Position numbers and translations under genes: made by a program
Notes under the pieces: model-generated
What the model saw: only the letters and a program-made list of their open reading frames with translations
Database searches by the model: none
Told to the model about the DNA's origin: nothing
Shown: positions 42,633 to 51,598 of the stretch, piece by piece
Position numbering within the stretch: position 1 is the stretch's first letter
Layout of the letters: each line of letters starts with the position of its first letter
Assembly: GCF_014199325.1 (NCBI RefSeq)
Contig: NZ_JACIJJ010000005.1
Span: 1-64,000, forward strand
DNA length: 64,000 nt
Direction of reading: 5' to 3'
Origin: Sphingomonas yantingensis
Lineage (GTDB): Bacteria; Pseudomonadota; Alphaproteobacteria; Sphingomonadales; Sphingomonadaceae

Positions 42633-43901
42633 ATGCCGCCAAGTGCAACATTACGGGGTCTGGTCACGCGCCAGGCGATGGCGATCGTGCTGGCCGGGGG
42701 CCGCGGCAGCCGGCTGATGGAATTGACCGATATCCGCGCCAAGCCCGCGGTCTATTTCGGCGGCAAGACGCGGATCATCGACTTCGCGCTGTCGAACGCG
42801 CTCAATTCGGGCATCCCGCGCATCGGCGTGGCGACGCAGTACAAGGCGCACAGCCTGATCCGCCACCTTCAGAACGGCTGGAGCTTCTTTCGCAACGAGC
42901 GCAACGAAAGCTTTGACATCCTGCCCGCCAGCCAGCGCGTGTCGGAGGAGAACTGGTATCTCGGCACCGCAGACGCGGTGTACCAGAACCTCGACATCAT
43001 CGGCTCCTATGCGCCCAAATACACGCTCGTGCTGGCCGGCGACCATATCTATAAGCAGGACTACGGCGTCATGCTCGAGGAGCATGTCGACAGCGGCGCC
43101 AGTGTCACCGTGGGCTGCGTCGAGGTGCCGCGGATGGAGGCGGTCGGCTTCGGCGTGATGCACGTCGACGAGAACGACCGCATCGTCGACTTCCTCGAAA
43201 AGCCCGCCGATCCGCCGGCGATGCCCGGCCACCCCGACCTCGCGCTCGCCAGCATGGGCATCTACGTCTTCGAGACCGAGTTCCTAGCCGAGATTTTGCG
43301 TGAGGATGCGGCGGACCCGAACAGCAGCCACGATTTCGGCAAGGATATCGTCCCCCGGCTGGTCCGCGACGGCAATGCTCGCGCGCATCATTTCAGCAAG
43401 TCGGCGCTGCGCTCCGGACCGGAGGCGGAGCCTTACTGGCGAGACGTGGGGACGCTCGATGCCTATTTTGCGGCGAACATCGACCTGACCAATACCGTCC
43501 CCGCGCTCGACCTTTACGACCGCGAATGGCCCATCTGGACCTATTCGGAAATGACCGCGCCGGCCAAGTTCGTCCATGACGAGGACGGGCGTCGGGGCGA
43601 GGCGATCTCGTCGCTGGTGTCGGGCGACTGCATCGTGTCGGGCGCTTCGCTGCACCATTCGCTGCTGTTCACCGGCTGCCGAATCAACAGCTATTCGGCG
43701 ATCGACAATGCGGTGCTGATGCCGCGGGTGAAGGTCGGGCGGTCGGTGCGGCTCAAGAACGTGATCGTCGATCGCGGGGTGGAGATCCCCGAAGGGCTGG
43801 TGGTGGGCGAGGATCCGGTCCTCGACGCCGCGCGCTTCCGCCGGACCGATGCCGGCGTGTGTCTCATCACCGCCAAGATGATCGAGGCGCTGAACGCGTG
43901 A
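42633..43901 (+). CDS. glgC: Glucose-1-phosphate adenylyltransferase (GlgC)
   Basis: 422 residues. Nucleotidyltransferase loop [20 protein letters not shown], sugar-binding segments GTADAVYQN and [28 protein letters not shown], and a C-terminal left-handed beta-helix with hexapeptide-like repeats ([25 protein letters not shown]). It makes ADP-glucose, the committed and usually allosterically controlled step of glycogen synthesis. ATG at 42633 has a G-rich ribosome site (GGGGGGAA). The stop overlaps the glgA GTG start (GTGA). Confidence 0.97.
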   Translation: MPPSATLRGLVTRQAMAIVLAGGRGSRLMELTDIRAKPAVYFGGKTRIIDFALSNALNSGIPRIGVATQYKAHSLIRHLQNGWSFFRNERNESFDILPASQRVSEENWYLGTADAVYQNLDIIGSYAPKYTLVLAGDHIYKQDYGVMLEEHVDSGASVTVGCVEVPRMEAVGFGVMHVDENDRIVDFLEKPADPPAMPGHPDLALASMGIYVFETEFLAEILREDAADPNSSHDFGKDIVPRLVRDGNARAHHFSKSALRSGPEAEPYWRDVGTLDAYFAANIDLTNTVPALDLYDREWPIWTYSEMTAPAKFVHDEDGRRGEAISSLVSGDCIVSGASLHHSLLFTGCRINSYSAIDNAVLMPRVKVGRSVRLKNVIVDRGVEIPEGLVVGEDPVLDAARFRRTDAGVCLITAKMIEALNA

Positions 43902-45349
43902 TCCGCCTGCTGTCGGTCGCGTCCGAAGTCTATCCGCTGGTCAAGACCGGCGGCTTGGCCGACGTCGCGGGCGCACTGCCCGCGGCGCTGGCGGGGGAGG
44001 GGGTCGCGACGACGACGCTGATCCCCGGCTATCCCGCAGTGCTGGATGCAGCGGGCGATGGCGAGCGGCTGCATAGCTATGTTGACCTGATGGGCGGGCC
44101 GGCGACGCTGGTACGCGCGCAGGCGGCGGGGCTCGACCTCTTCGTCCTCGACGCACCCCACCTGTTCGAGCGGCCGGGCAACCCGTATCTCGGCCCGGAC
44201 GGACGGGACTGGGAGGACAATGCACTGCGCTTCGGCGCCTTCGCGTGCGCGGCCGCCGATCTGGGGTCGGGGCGGGTCGCGGGCCTCGAATATGACGTGC
44301 TCCAGCTCCACGACTGGCAGGCGGGACTGGCGGCGGCGTATCTTCACTACGACCCGCCGGTGCGCCGGCCCGGCGTCGTCGCGACGATCCACAATCTTGC
44401 ATTCCAGGGCGTGTTCCCCGCCTGGCTGCTCGGACCGCTGGGACTGCCGGCGGAGGCGTTCGCGCTCGATGGGATCGAGTATCACGACCAGATCAGCTTC
44501 CTGAAGGCGGCACTGATCTTCGCAGACCGGATCACCACCGTTTCCCCCACCTATGCGACGGAAATCATGGGTGAGGCGGGGGGCATGGGTCTGCATGGGC
44601 TGCTCGCCGGGCGCGGTGGGGTGGTTTCGGGCATCCTCAACGGCATCGATACCGCAGTCTGGAACCCGGCGACCGATCCGGCGCTGGCGGCGCGCTTTGA
44701 TGCGAGCGATCTGGCCGCCCGCGCGGCCAACAAGGCGGCATTGCAGCGTGAATTCGGGCTCGACGGGGACCCGGCCGCGTTCCTCATTGGGTCGGTCGGG
44801 CGGCTGACCGAGCAGAAGGGCATGGACCTGCTGCCCCCGTTGATGCCCGACCTCGTCGCTCGCGGTGCGCAGTTCGCGATGCTGGGGAGCGGCGATGCCG
44901 GGCTGGAGGCGGCGTTCGACGCGCTGGCCGATGCGCATTCCGGCGCGGTCGGTGTCCGTATCGGCTATGACGAGGCGCTGGCGCATCTGATCGAGGGGGG
45001 CTGCGACGCGTTTCTGATGCCTAGCCGGTTCGAACCGTGCGGCCTGACGCAAATGTATGCGCTGCGCTATGGCGCGGTGCCGATCGTCGCGCGCGTCGGC
45101 GGGCTCGCCGACACGGTGATCGACGCCAGCCCCTACGCCCTGGCGCAGTGTGTGGCGACGGGGTTTCAGTTTGCAGCGGGTTCGGCGGCCTCTCTCCACG
45201 CCGCGCTGACCCGGGCCATGGCGATGTTCGCCAACGATCCGGCGGCGTGGTCGCGGCTCCAGCGTAACGGCATGGCGACCGACGTGTCATGGGGAAGCGC
45301 GGCGCGCGAATATGCCGCGCTGTTCGATGTGATCAGGCCGAAGGGGTAG
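43898..45349 (+). CDS. glgA: Glycogen synthase, ADP-glucose type (GlgA)
   Basis: 483 residues, GT5. ADP-glucose binding motif KTGGLADV at residues 15-22, [22 protein letters not shown] [12 protein letters not shown], and the C-terminal acceptor/nucleotide loop [18 protein letters not shown]. It elongates alpha-1,4-glucan. GTG start at 43898 overlaps the glgC stop by four bases (translational coupling). A palindrome-rich repeat follows the gene and may end the transcript. Confidence 0.97.
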   Translation: MIRLLSVASEVYPLVKTGGLADVAGALPAALAGEGVATTTLIPGYPAVLDAAGDGERLHSYVDLMGGPATLVRAQAAGLDLFVLDAPHLFERPGNPYLGPDGRDWEDNALRFGAFACAAADLGSGRVAGLEYDVLQLHDWQAGLAAAYLHYDPPVRRPGVVATIHNLAFQGVFPAWLLGPLGLPAEAFALDGIEYHDQISFLKAALIFADRITTVSPTYATEIMGEAGGMGLHGLLAGRGGVVSGILNGIDTAVWNPATDPALAARFDASDLAARAANKAALQREFGLDGDPAAFLIGSVGRLTEQKGMDLLPPLMPDLVARGAQFAMLGSGDAGLEAAFDALADAHSGAVGVRIGYDEALAHLIEGGCDAFLMPSRFEPCGLTQMYALRYGAVPIVARVGGLADTVIDASPYALAQCVATGFQFAAGSAASLHAALTRAMAMFANDPAAWSRLQRNGMATDVSWGSAAREYAALFDVIRPKG

Positions 45350-45361
45350 CGTCCCTTATCG

Positions 45362-45441
45362 CCATCCCGGCGAAAGCCGGGATCACCCGCCGATAGCGGG
45401 CGATAAAAGCCGACCGGAACCCCAGCCTTCGTCAGGATGAC
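45362..45441. repeat. Second palindromic repeat type after glgA
   Basis: ATCCCGGC-gaaa-GCCGGGAT (45364-45383), then CCCGC-cgata-GCGGG (45386-45400), and a reverse-oriented relative ending GTCAGGATGACGA near 45441. The GAAA-loop hairpin resembles a repeat common in sphingomonad genomes and differs from the CTTGATC family elsewhere in this window. Between convergent glgA and the DUF2934 gene. Confidence 0.8.
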
Positions 45442-45459
45442 GAGTGAGAGGTTTGCGGA

Positions 45460-45711
45460 TCAGCCCGCGGTCGGCTTCGGCTTGCGCGCCCGCGTTGGCT
45501 TGGCCTCATCGGTCGGCGCAGTGGCCTTCTTCGGTGCACGCTTCGTCTTCGGCTTTTCGGCAGCCGGCGCTGGCTGGTGGGCGTCCACCTCGGCGGCGGC
45601 ATCGTGCCAGTGGGCGTCGTGGCGACCGTCGGGGCGGCCCTCTGCCTCCCACTTTTCATAAGCGCGGCGGGCGACGCGGGTGTCGCGATCCTCGGGATGC
45701 TGGTCGCTCAT
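45460..45711 (-). CDS. DUF2934 protein with lysine/alanine/proline-rich tail
   Basis: 83 residues. The N-terminal half (VARRAYEKWEAEGRPDGRHDAHW) is the DUF2934 motif: a short helix with R-A-Y-x-x-W-x-x-E-G-R-P. The C-terminal half is a basic, histone-H1-like tail (KPKTKRAPKKATAP, then PTRARKPKPTAG) likely to bind nucleic acid. The function of the family is unknown. ATG at 45711 has AAAGG seven bases upstream; ATG at 45717 is in frame but too close to that site. Single gene, downstream of tRNA-Gln on the same strand. Confidence 0.82.
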   Translation of the reverse strand: MSDQHPEDRDTRVARRAYEKWEAEGRPDGRHDAHWHDAAAEVDAHQPAPAAEKPKTKRAPKKATAPTDEAKPTRARKPKPTAG

Positions 45712-45793
45712 TCGCATTGCCTTTCCGATGGTTGGCGTGTCTTCGCCAAAACCGGCGACACGCCGTTTCGTTTCGTCTCCGGCGATCACGGGC

Positions 45794-45868
45794 TGGCTGG
45801 GGCGGGAGGATTCGAACCTCCGAATGACGGTACCAAAAACCGTTGCCTTACCGCTTGGCGACGCCCCA
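45794..45868 (-). tRNA. tRNA-Gln (anticodon TTG)
   Basis: Minus strand: acceptor TGGGGCG pairs with CGCCCCA, anticodon loop TTTTGGT gives TTG for CAA codons, T arm GGAGG-TTCGAAT-CCTCC, and CCA is encoded at 45794-45796. Full cloverleaf, 75 nt. Lies between ilvE and the DUF2934 gene, same strand as both. Confidence 0.95.
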
Positions 45869-45926
45869 TCAGCGCCCGTGGCGAGCGCGCGCTTATACCG
45901 TTCCGTTCGCGCCTGAAAAGAGGGGA

Positions 45927-47030
45927 TCAGAGGATGCGGCGCACCCAGCCGTGCGGATCGGGCGCCTGCTGCTTCTGTATCGCCACAAGCTGCTCTCGCA
46001 GGCGGCTGGTCAGTTCGCCCGGCCCGCCATTGCCGATGCGGAAGTCGCGCGTGCGCCCGCGGACGCGGCCGATCGGCGTAACCACCGCGGCGGTGCCGCA
46101 GGCAAAGCTCTCGCGAAGGTGCCCGCTTGCGGCATCGGCCTCCCACGCGTCGATCGTGTAGGGGGCCTCGCGTACCGTAACCCCCGCGTCGCGGGCGAGG
46201 GTCAGGATCGACTCGCGGGTGATGCCGGGCAGGATCGTCCCGGTCAGTGGCGGCGTCTGAATCGAACCGTCCTCGAACACGAAGAAGGTGTTCATGCCGC
46301 CCAGCTCCTCGACCTGCGCGCGCTCAACCGCGTCGAGGAACACCACCTGGTCGCATCCCTCGCGGATCGCCTCGGCCTGTGCCTGGAGGCTGGCGGCATA
46401 ATTGCCGCCGCATTTGGCCGCGCCCGTGCCGCCGGGGGCGGCGCGGGTGTAGTCCTCGCTCACCCAGACCGTGATCGACGGCGCACCGCCCTTGAAATAG
46501 GCGCCCGCGGGCGAGGCGATGACCATGTAGAGATATTCGGCCGAGGGCTTCACGCCGAGGAACACCTCGCTCGCGATCATGAACGGGCGAAGGTAGAGCG
46601 AGCCGCCCTCGATCGCCGGGATCCATTCGCGATCGGCGGCGACCAGCGCGTCGATCGAGGCGAGGAAGAGGTCCTCGGGCAGTTCGGCCATTGCCATCCG
46701 CCGCGCGGACTCGCGGAAACGGCGGGCATTGGCGTCGGCGCGGAACAGCGTCACGCCGCCATCGTCGGTGCGATACGCCTTCAGCCCCTCGAAAATCTCC
46801 TGTGCATAGTGAAGCACGGCGCAGGCGGGATCCATCTGAAGCGGCGCGCGCGGCTGGACGGCCATGTCGTGCCAGCCCTTCTCGGCGTTCCAGCGCGCGA
46901 CCGCCATGTGGTCGGTGAAGACGCGGCCGAACCCGGGGTTCTCCAGCATTCCCGCGCGGGTCGTCGCATCGACCGGGCTTGCATGGCGCTCGAGCGGGAA
47001 GGTCGTGTTGTCGTCGAGCGTCAGGGTCAT
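45927..47030 (-). CDS. ilvE: Branched-chain amino-acid aminotransferase (IlvE)
   Basis: 367 residues, PLP fold type IV. Family landmarks: HYAQEIFEGLKAYR, SLYLRPFMIASE, the PLP lysine in GAAKCGGNYAASLQAQ and ELGGMNTFFVFEDG, with ESFACGTAAVVTPIG near the C-terminus. It interconverts Leu, Ile, Val and their 2-oxo acids using glutamate. The long bacterial BCAT2-like subtype rather than the short E. coli type. ATG at 47030 begins MTLTLDDNTTFPLE; the frame extends upstream into the divergent MarR region without coding character. Confidence 0.96.
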   Translation of the reverse strand: MTLTLDDNTTFPLERHASPVDATTRAGMLENPGFGRVFTDHMAVARWNAEKGWHDMAVQPRAPLQMDPACAVLHYAQEIFEGLKAYRTDDGGVTLFRADANARRFRESARRMAMAELPEDLFLASIDALVAADREWIPAIEGGSLYLRPFMIASEVFLGVKPSAEYLYMVIASPAGAYFKGGAPSITVWVSEDYTRAAPGGTGAAKCGGNYAASLQAQAEAIREGCDQVVFLDAVERAQVEELGGMNTFFVFEDGSIQTPPLTGTILPGITRESILTLARDAGVTVREAPYTIDAWEADAASGHLRESFACGTAAVVTPIGRVRGRTRDFRIGNGGPGELTSRLREQLVAIQKQQAPDPHGWVRRIL

Positions 47031-47088
47031 CACATCCGTCCAGTCACAAGGTTGCGGGACGCTAGGAGCGCTGGCAGAACAGGTCAAC

Positions 47089-47592
47089 ATGGCTGTCCCG
47101 ACCGCGCCCGAACCGTTCCGCCCCGCCTCGCCCCTGTTCCTGCGCGAGCCGGAAATCCGCAAGGGCGTCGAGCTCCTCTATTTCGGCTACAGCCACCTCA
47201 CCCGCGCGATCGACGAGGGGCTGGCGGCCAAGGGCCTGGGCCGCGCGCATCACCGCGCGCTCTATTTCATCGCACGCCAGCCGGGGCTGACGGTCAGCCA
47301 GCTCCTGGCATTGCTGGCGATCACCAAGCAGTCGCTGGGCCGCGTCCTCACCGAACTGACCGAACGCGGGCTGGTCGAGATGCGCCCCGGCGACCGCGAC
47401 CGGCGTCAGCGGCTGCTCCGGCTGACCGCCGAGGGTGCGGCGCTGGAGGCGGCGTTGTTCGAAGCGCTGCGCGAACGCCTGTCGGCGGCGTATCAGAGCG
47501 CGGGGCAGGGGGCGGTTGGCGGCTTCTGGGCGGTGCTCGAAGGGCTGGTGCCCGCGGACGAGCGGGCGAAGGTGGCGGCGCTGGGGCGCTAG
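47089..47592 (+). CDS. MarR-family transcriptional regulator
   Basis: 167 residues. The winged helix core shows LGRAHHRALYFIARQPGLTVSQLLALLAITKQSLGRVL followed by the wing (MRPGDRDRRQRLLRLT), a typical MarR pattern with D-x-R-D-R-R at the wing tip. Dimeric repressor or activator responding to small molecules. Start at 47089. Divergent from ilvE with 58 bases between, so it may control ilvE or itself; that is inference. Downstream DUF1203 gene is 86 bases away. Confidence 0.9.
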   Translation: MAVPTAPEPFRPASPLFLREPEIRKGVELLYFGYSHLTRAIDEGLAAKGLGRAHHRALYFIARQPGLTVSQLLALLAITKQSLGRVLTELTERGLVEMRPGDRDRRQRLLRLTAEGAALEAALFEALRERLSAAYQSAGQGAVGGFWAVLEGLVPADERAKVAALGR

Positions 47593-47678
47593 TTCGATCG
47601 CAAGCGGCGGGACGCGCGCGATCCGGTAAGCTGCGATTGTCGCCGCCGCCGATCAAGGCGGTCACCGGAGCACACATC

Positions 47679-48146
47679 ATGTCCTTTCGTATTCGCGGGC
47701 TCGACCCCGCGCCGTTTCTATCCCTTTATGGCCTCTCGGACCCCGAGCTTGCGGATCGCGGTGCGCGCCGCGTCTTCGTCGATGCATCGCCGGGCTATCC
47801 CGATCGGATCGAGGTGCGCGACATGGCGATCGGCGAGGCCGCGCTTCTCCTCAATTACGAGCATCAGCCGGCGCCGACGGCCTATCGATCGGCCCATGCG
47901 ATCTTCGTGCGGGAGGGGGCGACGGCGCCTCTCGATCTCGTGAACGCGATTCCCGCGGTTATCGCACGCCGCCCGATTTCGCTTCGGGCGTTCGATGCGG
48001 CGGGGGAGATGCTCGATGGCGAGCTGTGCGACGGTGGCGCGCTGATACCGCTGATCGATGCTTGGCTCGCCCGGCCAGAGGTCGACTATCTGCACGCACA
48101 TTACGCGAGGCGCGGCTGCTATGCTGCCCGGATCGAGCGTGCCTAA
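47679..48146 (+). CDS. DUF1203 domain-containing protein
   Basis: 155 residues. The layout MSFRIRGLDPAPFLSLYGLSD, then IEVRDMAIGEAALLLNYEHQP and the C-terminal YLHAHYARRGCYAARIERA matches DUF1203, a family of unknown function with conserved Cys, His and Arg near the C-terminus. ATG at 47679 has GGAG upstream. Its stop overlaps the convergent BrkB-like gene by four bases. Confidence 0.88.
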   Translation: MSFRIRGLDPAPFLSLYGLSDPELADRGARRVFVDASPGYPDRIEVRDMAIGEAALLLNYEHQPAPTAYRSAHAIFVREGATAPLDLVNAIPAVIARRPISLRAFDAAGEMLDGELCDGGALIPLIDAWLARPEVDYLHAHYARRGCYAARIERA

Positions 48147-49162
48147 TATTGTCCCCGTCGCGGCTTGATCTGGCGCTTGCTGGGCAGTGTGTCGGCCATG
48201 CGCGCGCCGCGCTTGCCGAGGGGGCGTTCGGCCCCCGTCGTCGTGTCGATCGCGGTCTGGCGCTCAGCCTCGGCATTCAGTTCGGCACCGATCAGCACGG
48301 CGAAGCTCGACACGAACAGCCACATGAGCAGCACCACGACCGCGCCCAGCGCGCCATAGGTCGCGTTGTAGTCCGCGAAATTGGCCGCATACACGCCGAA
48401 GCCAAGCGTCGCGGCCAGCCACAGCAGGGTCGCCGTCACCGACCCGATCGTCAGCCATTGCCAGCGTGCGGGCGCGCGATCGGGGCCGAAGCGATAGACG
48501 AAGCCGAATGCCGCGCTCGCGATAAGTGCGGCAATGATCCAGGTGATGATCTGGAGCGTGACGACGCCGGCCGCGCCCAGATAGTCGGTCAGGAACTTGA
48601 GATAGCCGAGGCCCACGGCCGACAGCAGCCCGACGATCGCCGCGACGATCGCGCCGACCGTCAATGCCGCGGACAGCAGCGTGGTGACGACGATGTTGCG
48701 GCCTTCCTCCTCCTCATAGATCACGTTCAGCGCCTGGATGATTGCGCTCGACGCGCGCATCGCGCCGTAGATGGCGAGGAACAGCGCGATGGCCAGGCCG
48801 AACCCCGCCTTCGACGACGCGGTGGAGACGACGGCGATCAGCTGGTCCGAGATCAGCCGCGCGGCGTCGGCGGGGACGAGTTCGAAGATCGTCTGCATGT
48901 GCTGAACGACGGTCTGTGGATCGGCGAACAGGCTGTAGCTCATGACGATCGCGCCGAGCAGCGGGGCGATCGACAGGAACGCATAGAAGGCGACGCCCGC
49001 TGCCATCAGCGACAGGTTGTGATAGCCCGTCATGATCCAGACGCGGCCGAGGATCGAGCGCCACGCGTGCCACGGATGGTGCCAGGGCTGGGTCGATTGC
49101 GCGCCGGGCCGGGCATCCGCAACATCGCCGTCGGTCCGTCGGTCGATTGCCGTGTCCTTCAC
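48143..49162 (-). CDS. YihY/BrkB-family inner-membrane protein
   Basis: 339 residues with about six hydrophobic helices. The family signature is present: helix 1 NLSLMAAGVAFYAFLSIAPLLGAIV, the SLFADPQTV turn, ALNVIYEEEEGRNIV, and late helices ending LMWLFVSSFAVLIGAELNAEAER. BrkB/YihY proteins are widespread, of uncertain role (once mis-called ribonuclease BN). GTG start at 49162 has AAGGGG upstream; a longer frame to 49531 is not supported. The C-terminus is a basic tail after the last helix. Divergent from tamA. Confidence 0.9.
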   Translation of the reverse strand: MKDTAIDRRTDGDVADARPGAQSTQPWHHPWHAWRSILGRVWIMTGYHNLSLMAAGVAFYAFLSIAPLLGAIVMSYSLFADPQTVVQHMQTIFELVPADAARLISDQLIAVVSTASSKAGFGLAIALFLAIYGAMRASSAIIQALNVIYEEEEGRNIVVTTLLSAALTVGAIVAAIVGLLSAVGLGYLKFLTDYLGAAGVVTLQIITWIIAALIASAAFGFVYRFGPDRAPARWQWLTIGSVTATLLWLAATLGFGVYAANFADYNATYGALGAVVVLLMWLFVSSFAVLIGAELNAEAERQTAIDTTTGAERPLGKRGARMADTLPSKRQIKPRRGQY

Positions 49163-49345
49163 TCGCGCCCCTTCGTTTCGCAGCCGTTCGATCCGCAGAG
49201 AACGTCCAAGGCGCCAAGGGGATGCAGCTTTCGTCCTGATCTTTCGCCGATTTTCACGATCGTTTTGGGAGCGAAACGCGTTCTGGTTCGTTCGGATGTT
49301 CACTTGGGGGATCTTTCGAGCCCCGGTCAGGGACGGCGGGGCGGC

Positions 49346-51598
49346 GTGGCGAAGCGGGGTTTGAAGGGCGTTCGGATTGCGCTGTGTGCAGGCGCGGCGA
49401 TGATTGCGGTTCCTGCTGCGGCGCAGATTACACCTGATCCGACCAAGCCGGGCCAGTCGGCGCCAGCGCCCTCGTCCGAGGCGCCGCAGGCCGAGCAGCA
49501 GCCTGCCGCGCCGATCGTTCCCGACGAGCAATTCGAGGCCGAGCTGCCGACGCTGTCGAACGATCTCAATGCGCCGCTCGAACCCATGCAGTTGTTTGAG
49601 ACGCCCGCCGCCCCTCGGCCCGCGCAGCCGTCACGTCCAGGCGCCGCCGCCACGCCCGCGCCGGTCGCGCCGCAAGTCACCGACCCCGCCGCGATCCCAC
49701 CGCAGCCGCTGCCCGCCGAGACCGAGCTTGCGCGCCCGCTGCCCCCCATCTCGACGTTCGACGTGACCCCGCCGGTCGAGGTCGCCAGCGGCGCGGCGGA
49801 CCCGCGCACGGTCGAGATCCGCTATACGACCGTGGTGGAGGGCCTGAAGGAAGTTGGCCTCGACGACGAGTTCAAGGGGCTGTCCGCGCTTCAGGAAGGC
49901 AAGGGCAAGGCGGCCAACGCGACGATGGTGTCGGCCCGCGCGCGCGAGGATGAGCAGCTTGCCGTCCGGCTGATGCGCTCGCTCGGCTATTATGACGGGA
50001 CCGCGGTCTCGACGGTCGAGCAGAACCCGGCCAACTCGGGCAATCTGCGCGCGACGATCAGCGCGACGCCGGGCTCGCGCTATAAGCTGGGCGACATCAC
50101 CGTAAGGGCGAACGCGACGATCCCCGACGGGCTCGTCCGCCGCGAGCTGCCGCTCAAGTCCGGCGATCCGCTCGAGGCGGCGCGCATCCAGGGGGCGGAG
50201 GCGAACGTCTCGCTCAAGCTACCGCAACAGGGCTATCCCTTCGTCAAGGTCGGGCAGCGCGACATCCTGCTCGACGAGCGCGATTTCACCGGCGACTACA
50301 CGCTGCCCGTCGATACCGGGCCGCGGTCGTCGTTCGGCACGATCTCGACCGAGGGCGACCTCGCGTTCGACCTCGACCATGTGAAGGTGTTCCCGCGGTT
50401 CAAGCCGGGGCAGCTCTACGACGCGCGGATGGTCGACGACCTGCGCGAGGCGCTGATCGCCACGGGCCTGTTCTCCACTGTCTCGGTCGAGCCGCAGCGG
50501 ACGGGCGTGCCGGGGCCGGACACGACCGAGCAGGTCAACCTGCTCGTCCGCCAGAATGCCGGGCCCGCCCGGCGGCTGACCGCGGAGGCCGGCTACGGCA
50601 CCGGCCAAGGCCTCCGCCTCGAGGGATCGTGGCAGCACCGGAACCTGTTCAAGCCCGAGGGTGCGCTGATCGTCAACGCGGTCGCCGGCACGCAGGAGCA
50701 GGGCGCGGGCGTCACCTTCCGCCGCTCGAACGCGGGCAAGCGCGATCGCACGTTCCAGGTCGGCGCCGCCGCCAACCGCTCGAACTACGACGCGTTCGAG
50801 GCGTTCACCGGCACGCTGTCGGCGCGCTGGAGCTATGACTCCACCCCGATCTGGCAGAAGAAGTGGACCTATTATTACGGCGGCGAGCTGATCGGCACGA
50901 ACGAGGACGTGTTCGACTTCGGCCGCAACGAACGCGTTCGGCGGACCTACGGCATCGCCGCGATCCCGCTGTTCCTCGGCTATGACAGCTCCGACGACCT
51001 GCTCAATCCGACGCGCGGGTTCCGCGTGAAGCTCAATCTGTCCCCGGAAACGTCGGTGCAGGGATCGGTGCGGCCGTATCTGCGCTCGATGCTGGAGGTA
51101 ACGGGCTATTTCCCGGTCATGGACAACCTCGTCATCGCCGGGCGCGCGCGCGCCGGGTCGATCGCGGGGATCGCGCGCGACGACCTTGCCCCGTCGCGGC
51201 GCTATTATGCCGGCGGCGGCGGATCGGTGCGCGGCTTCGGCTTCCAGGAACTCGGCCCCCGAACGGAGGAGGCCAATCCCGATTTCAATCCGGACGAGGA
51301 GGTGTCGGACGACAACCCGCTAACCGTCTTCCGCCCGGTCGGCGGCCGCAGCCTCAATGAATTCGCGCTCGAGGCGCGGTATCGCTTCGGCAATTTCGGG
51401 ATCGTGCCGTTCCTCGACGCGGGTCAGGTTTACGATTCGACCCTGCCCAAGGGCCGCGATCTACGCTTCGGCGCGGGCATCGGCGGGCGCTTCTACACCA
51501 ATTTCGGACCGATGCGCGTCGATGTGGCGACGCCGATCGCACGAAAGCCGGGTGAATCGCTGATCGCCCTCTACATCTCGATCGGGCAGGCGTTCTGA
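49346..51598 (+). CDS. tamA: Outer-membrane translocation/assembly factor TamA
   Basis: About 750 residues. A signal peptide (CAGAAMIAVPAAAQ) is followed by an unusual 110-residue Pro/Ala-rich stretch, then POTRA-like domains (residues about 160-430, for example GSRYKLGDITVRANATIPDG) and a C-terminal 16-strand beta-barrel of the Omp85/surface-antigen class (SSRRYYAGGGGSVRGFGFQELGP-like conserved loop, ending LIALYISIGQAF). With TamB it moves lipids or proteins to the outer membrane. GTG at 49346 is the best start; TTG at 49361 is an alternative. The stop overlaps tamB (TGATG). Confidence 0.93.
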   Translation: MAKRGLKGVRIALCAGAAMIAVPAAAQITPDPTKPGQSAPAPSSEAPQAEQQPAAPIVPDEQFEAELPTLSNDLNAPLEPMQLFETPAAPRPAQPSRPGAAATPAPVAPQVTDPAAIPPQPLPAETELARPLPPISTFDVTPPVEVASGAADPRTVEIRYTTVVEGLKEVGLDDEFKGLSALQEGKGKAANATMVSARAREDEQLAVRLMRSLGYYDGTAVSTVEQNPANSGNLRATISATPGSRYKLGDITVRANATIPDGLVRRELPLKSGDPLEAARIQGAEANVSLKLPQQGYPFVKVGQRDILLDERDFTGDYTLPVDTGPRSSFGTISTEGDLAFDLDHVKVFPRFKPGQLYDARMVDDLREALIATGLFSTVSVEPQRTGVPGPDTTEQVNLLVRQNAGPARRLTAEAGYGTGQGLRLEGSWQHRNLFKPEGALIVNAVAGTQEQGAGVTFRRSNAGKRDRTFQVGAAANRSNYDAFEAFTGTLSARWSYDSTPIWQKKWTYYYGGELIGTNEDVFDFGRNERVRRTYGIAAIPLFLGYDSSDDLLNPTRGFRVKLNLSPETSVQGSVRPYLRSMLEVTGYFPVMDNLVIAGRARAGSIAGIARDDLAPSRRYYAGGGGSVRGFGFQELGPRTEEANPDFNPDEEVSDDNPLTVFRPVGGRSLNEFALEARYRFGNFGIVPFLDAGQVYDSTLPKGRDLRFGAGIGGRFYTNFGPMRVDVATPIARKPGESLIALYISIGQAF

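Noticed and set aside
45025..45037. GGTTCGAACC, a tRNA T-arm-like string
   Set aside because: It encodes the conserved SRFEPCG segment of GlgA and no cloverleaf surrounds it.
45843..48146. Open frame of 767 codons on the plus strand
   Set aside because: Most of it is antisense to ilvE and out of frame with the MarR gene; only the last 155 codons (DUF1203 from 47679) have protein-like composition and a ribosome site.
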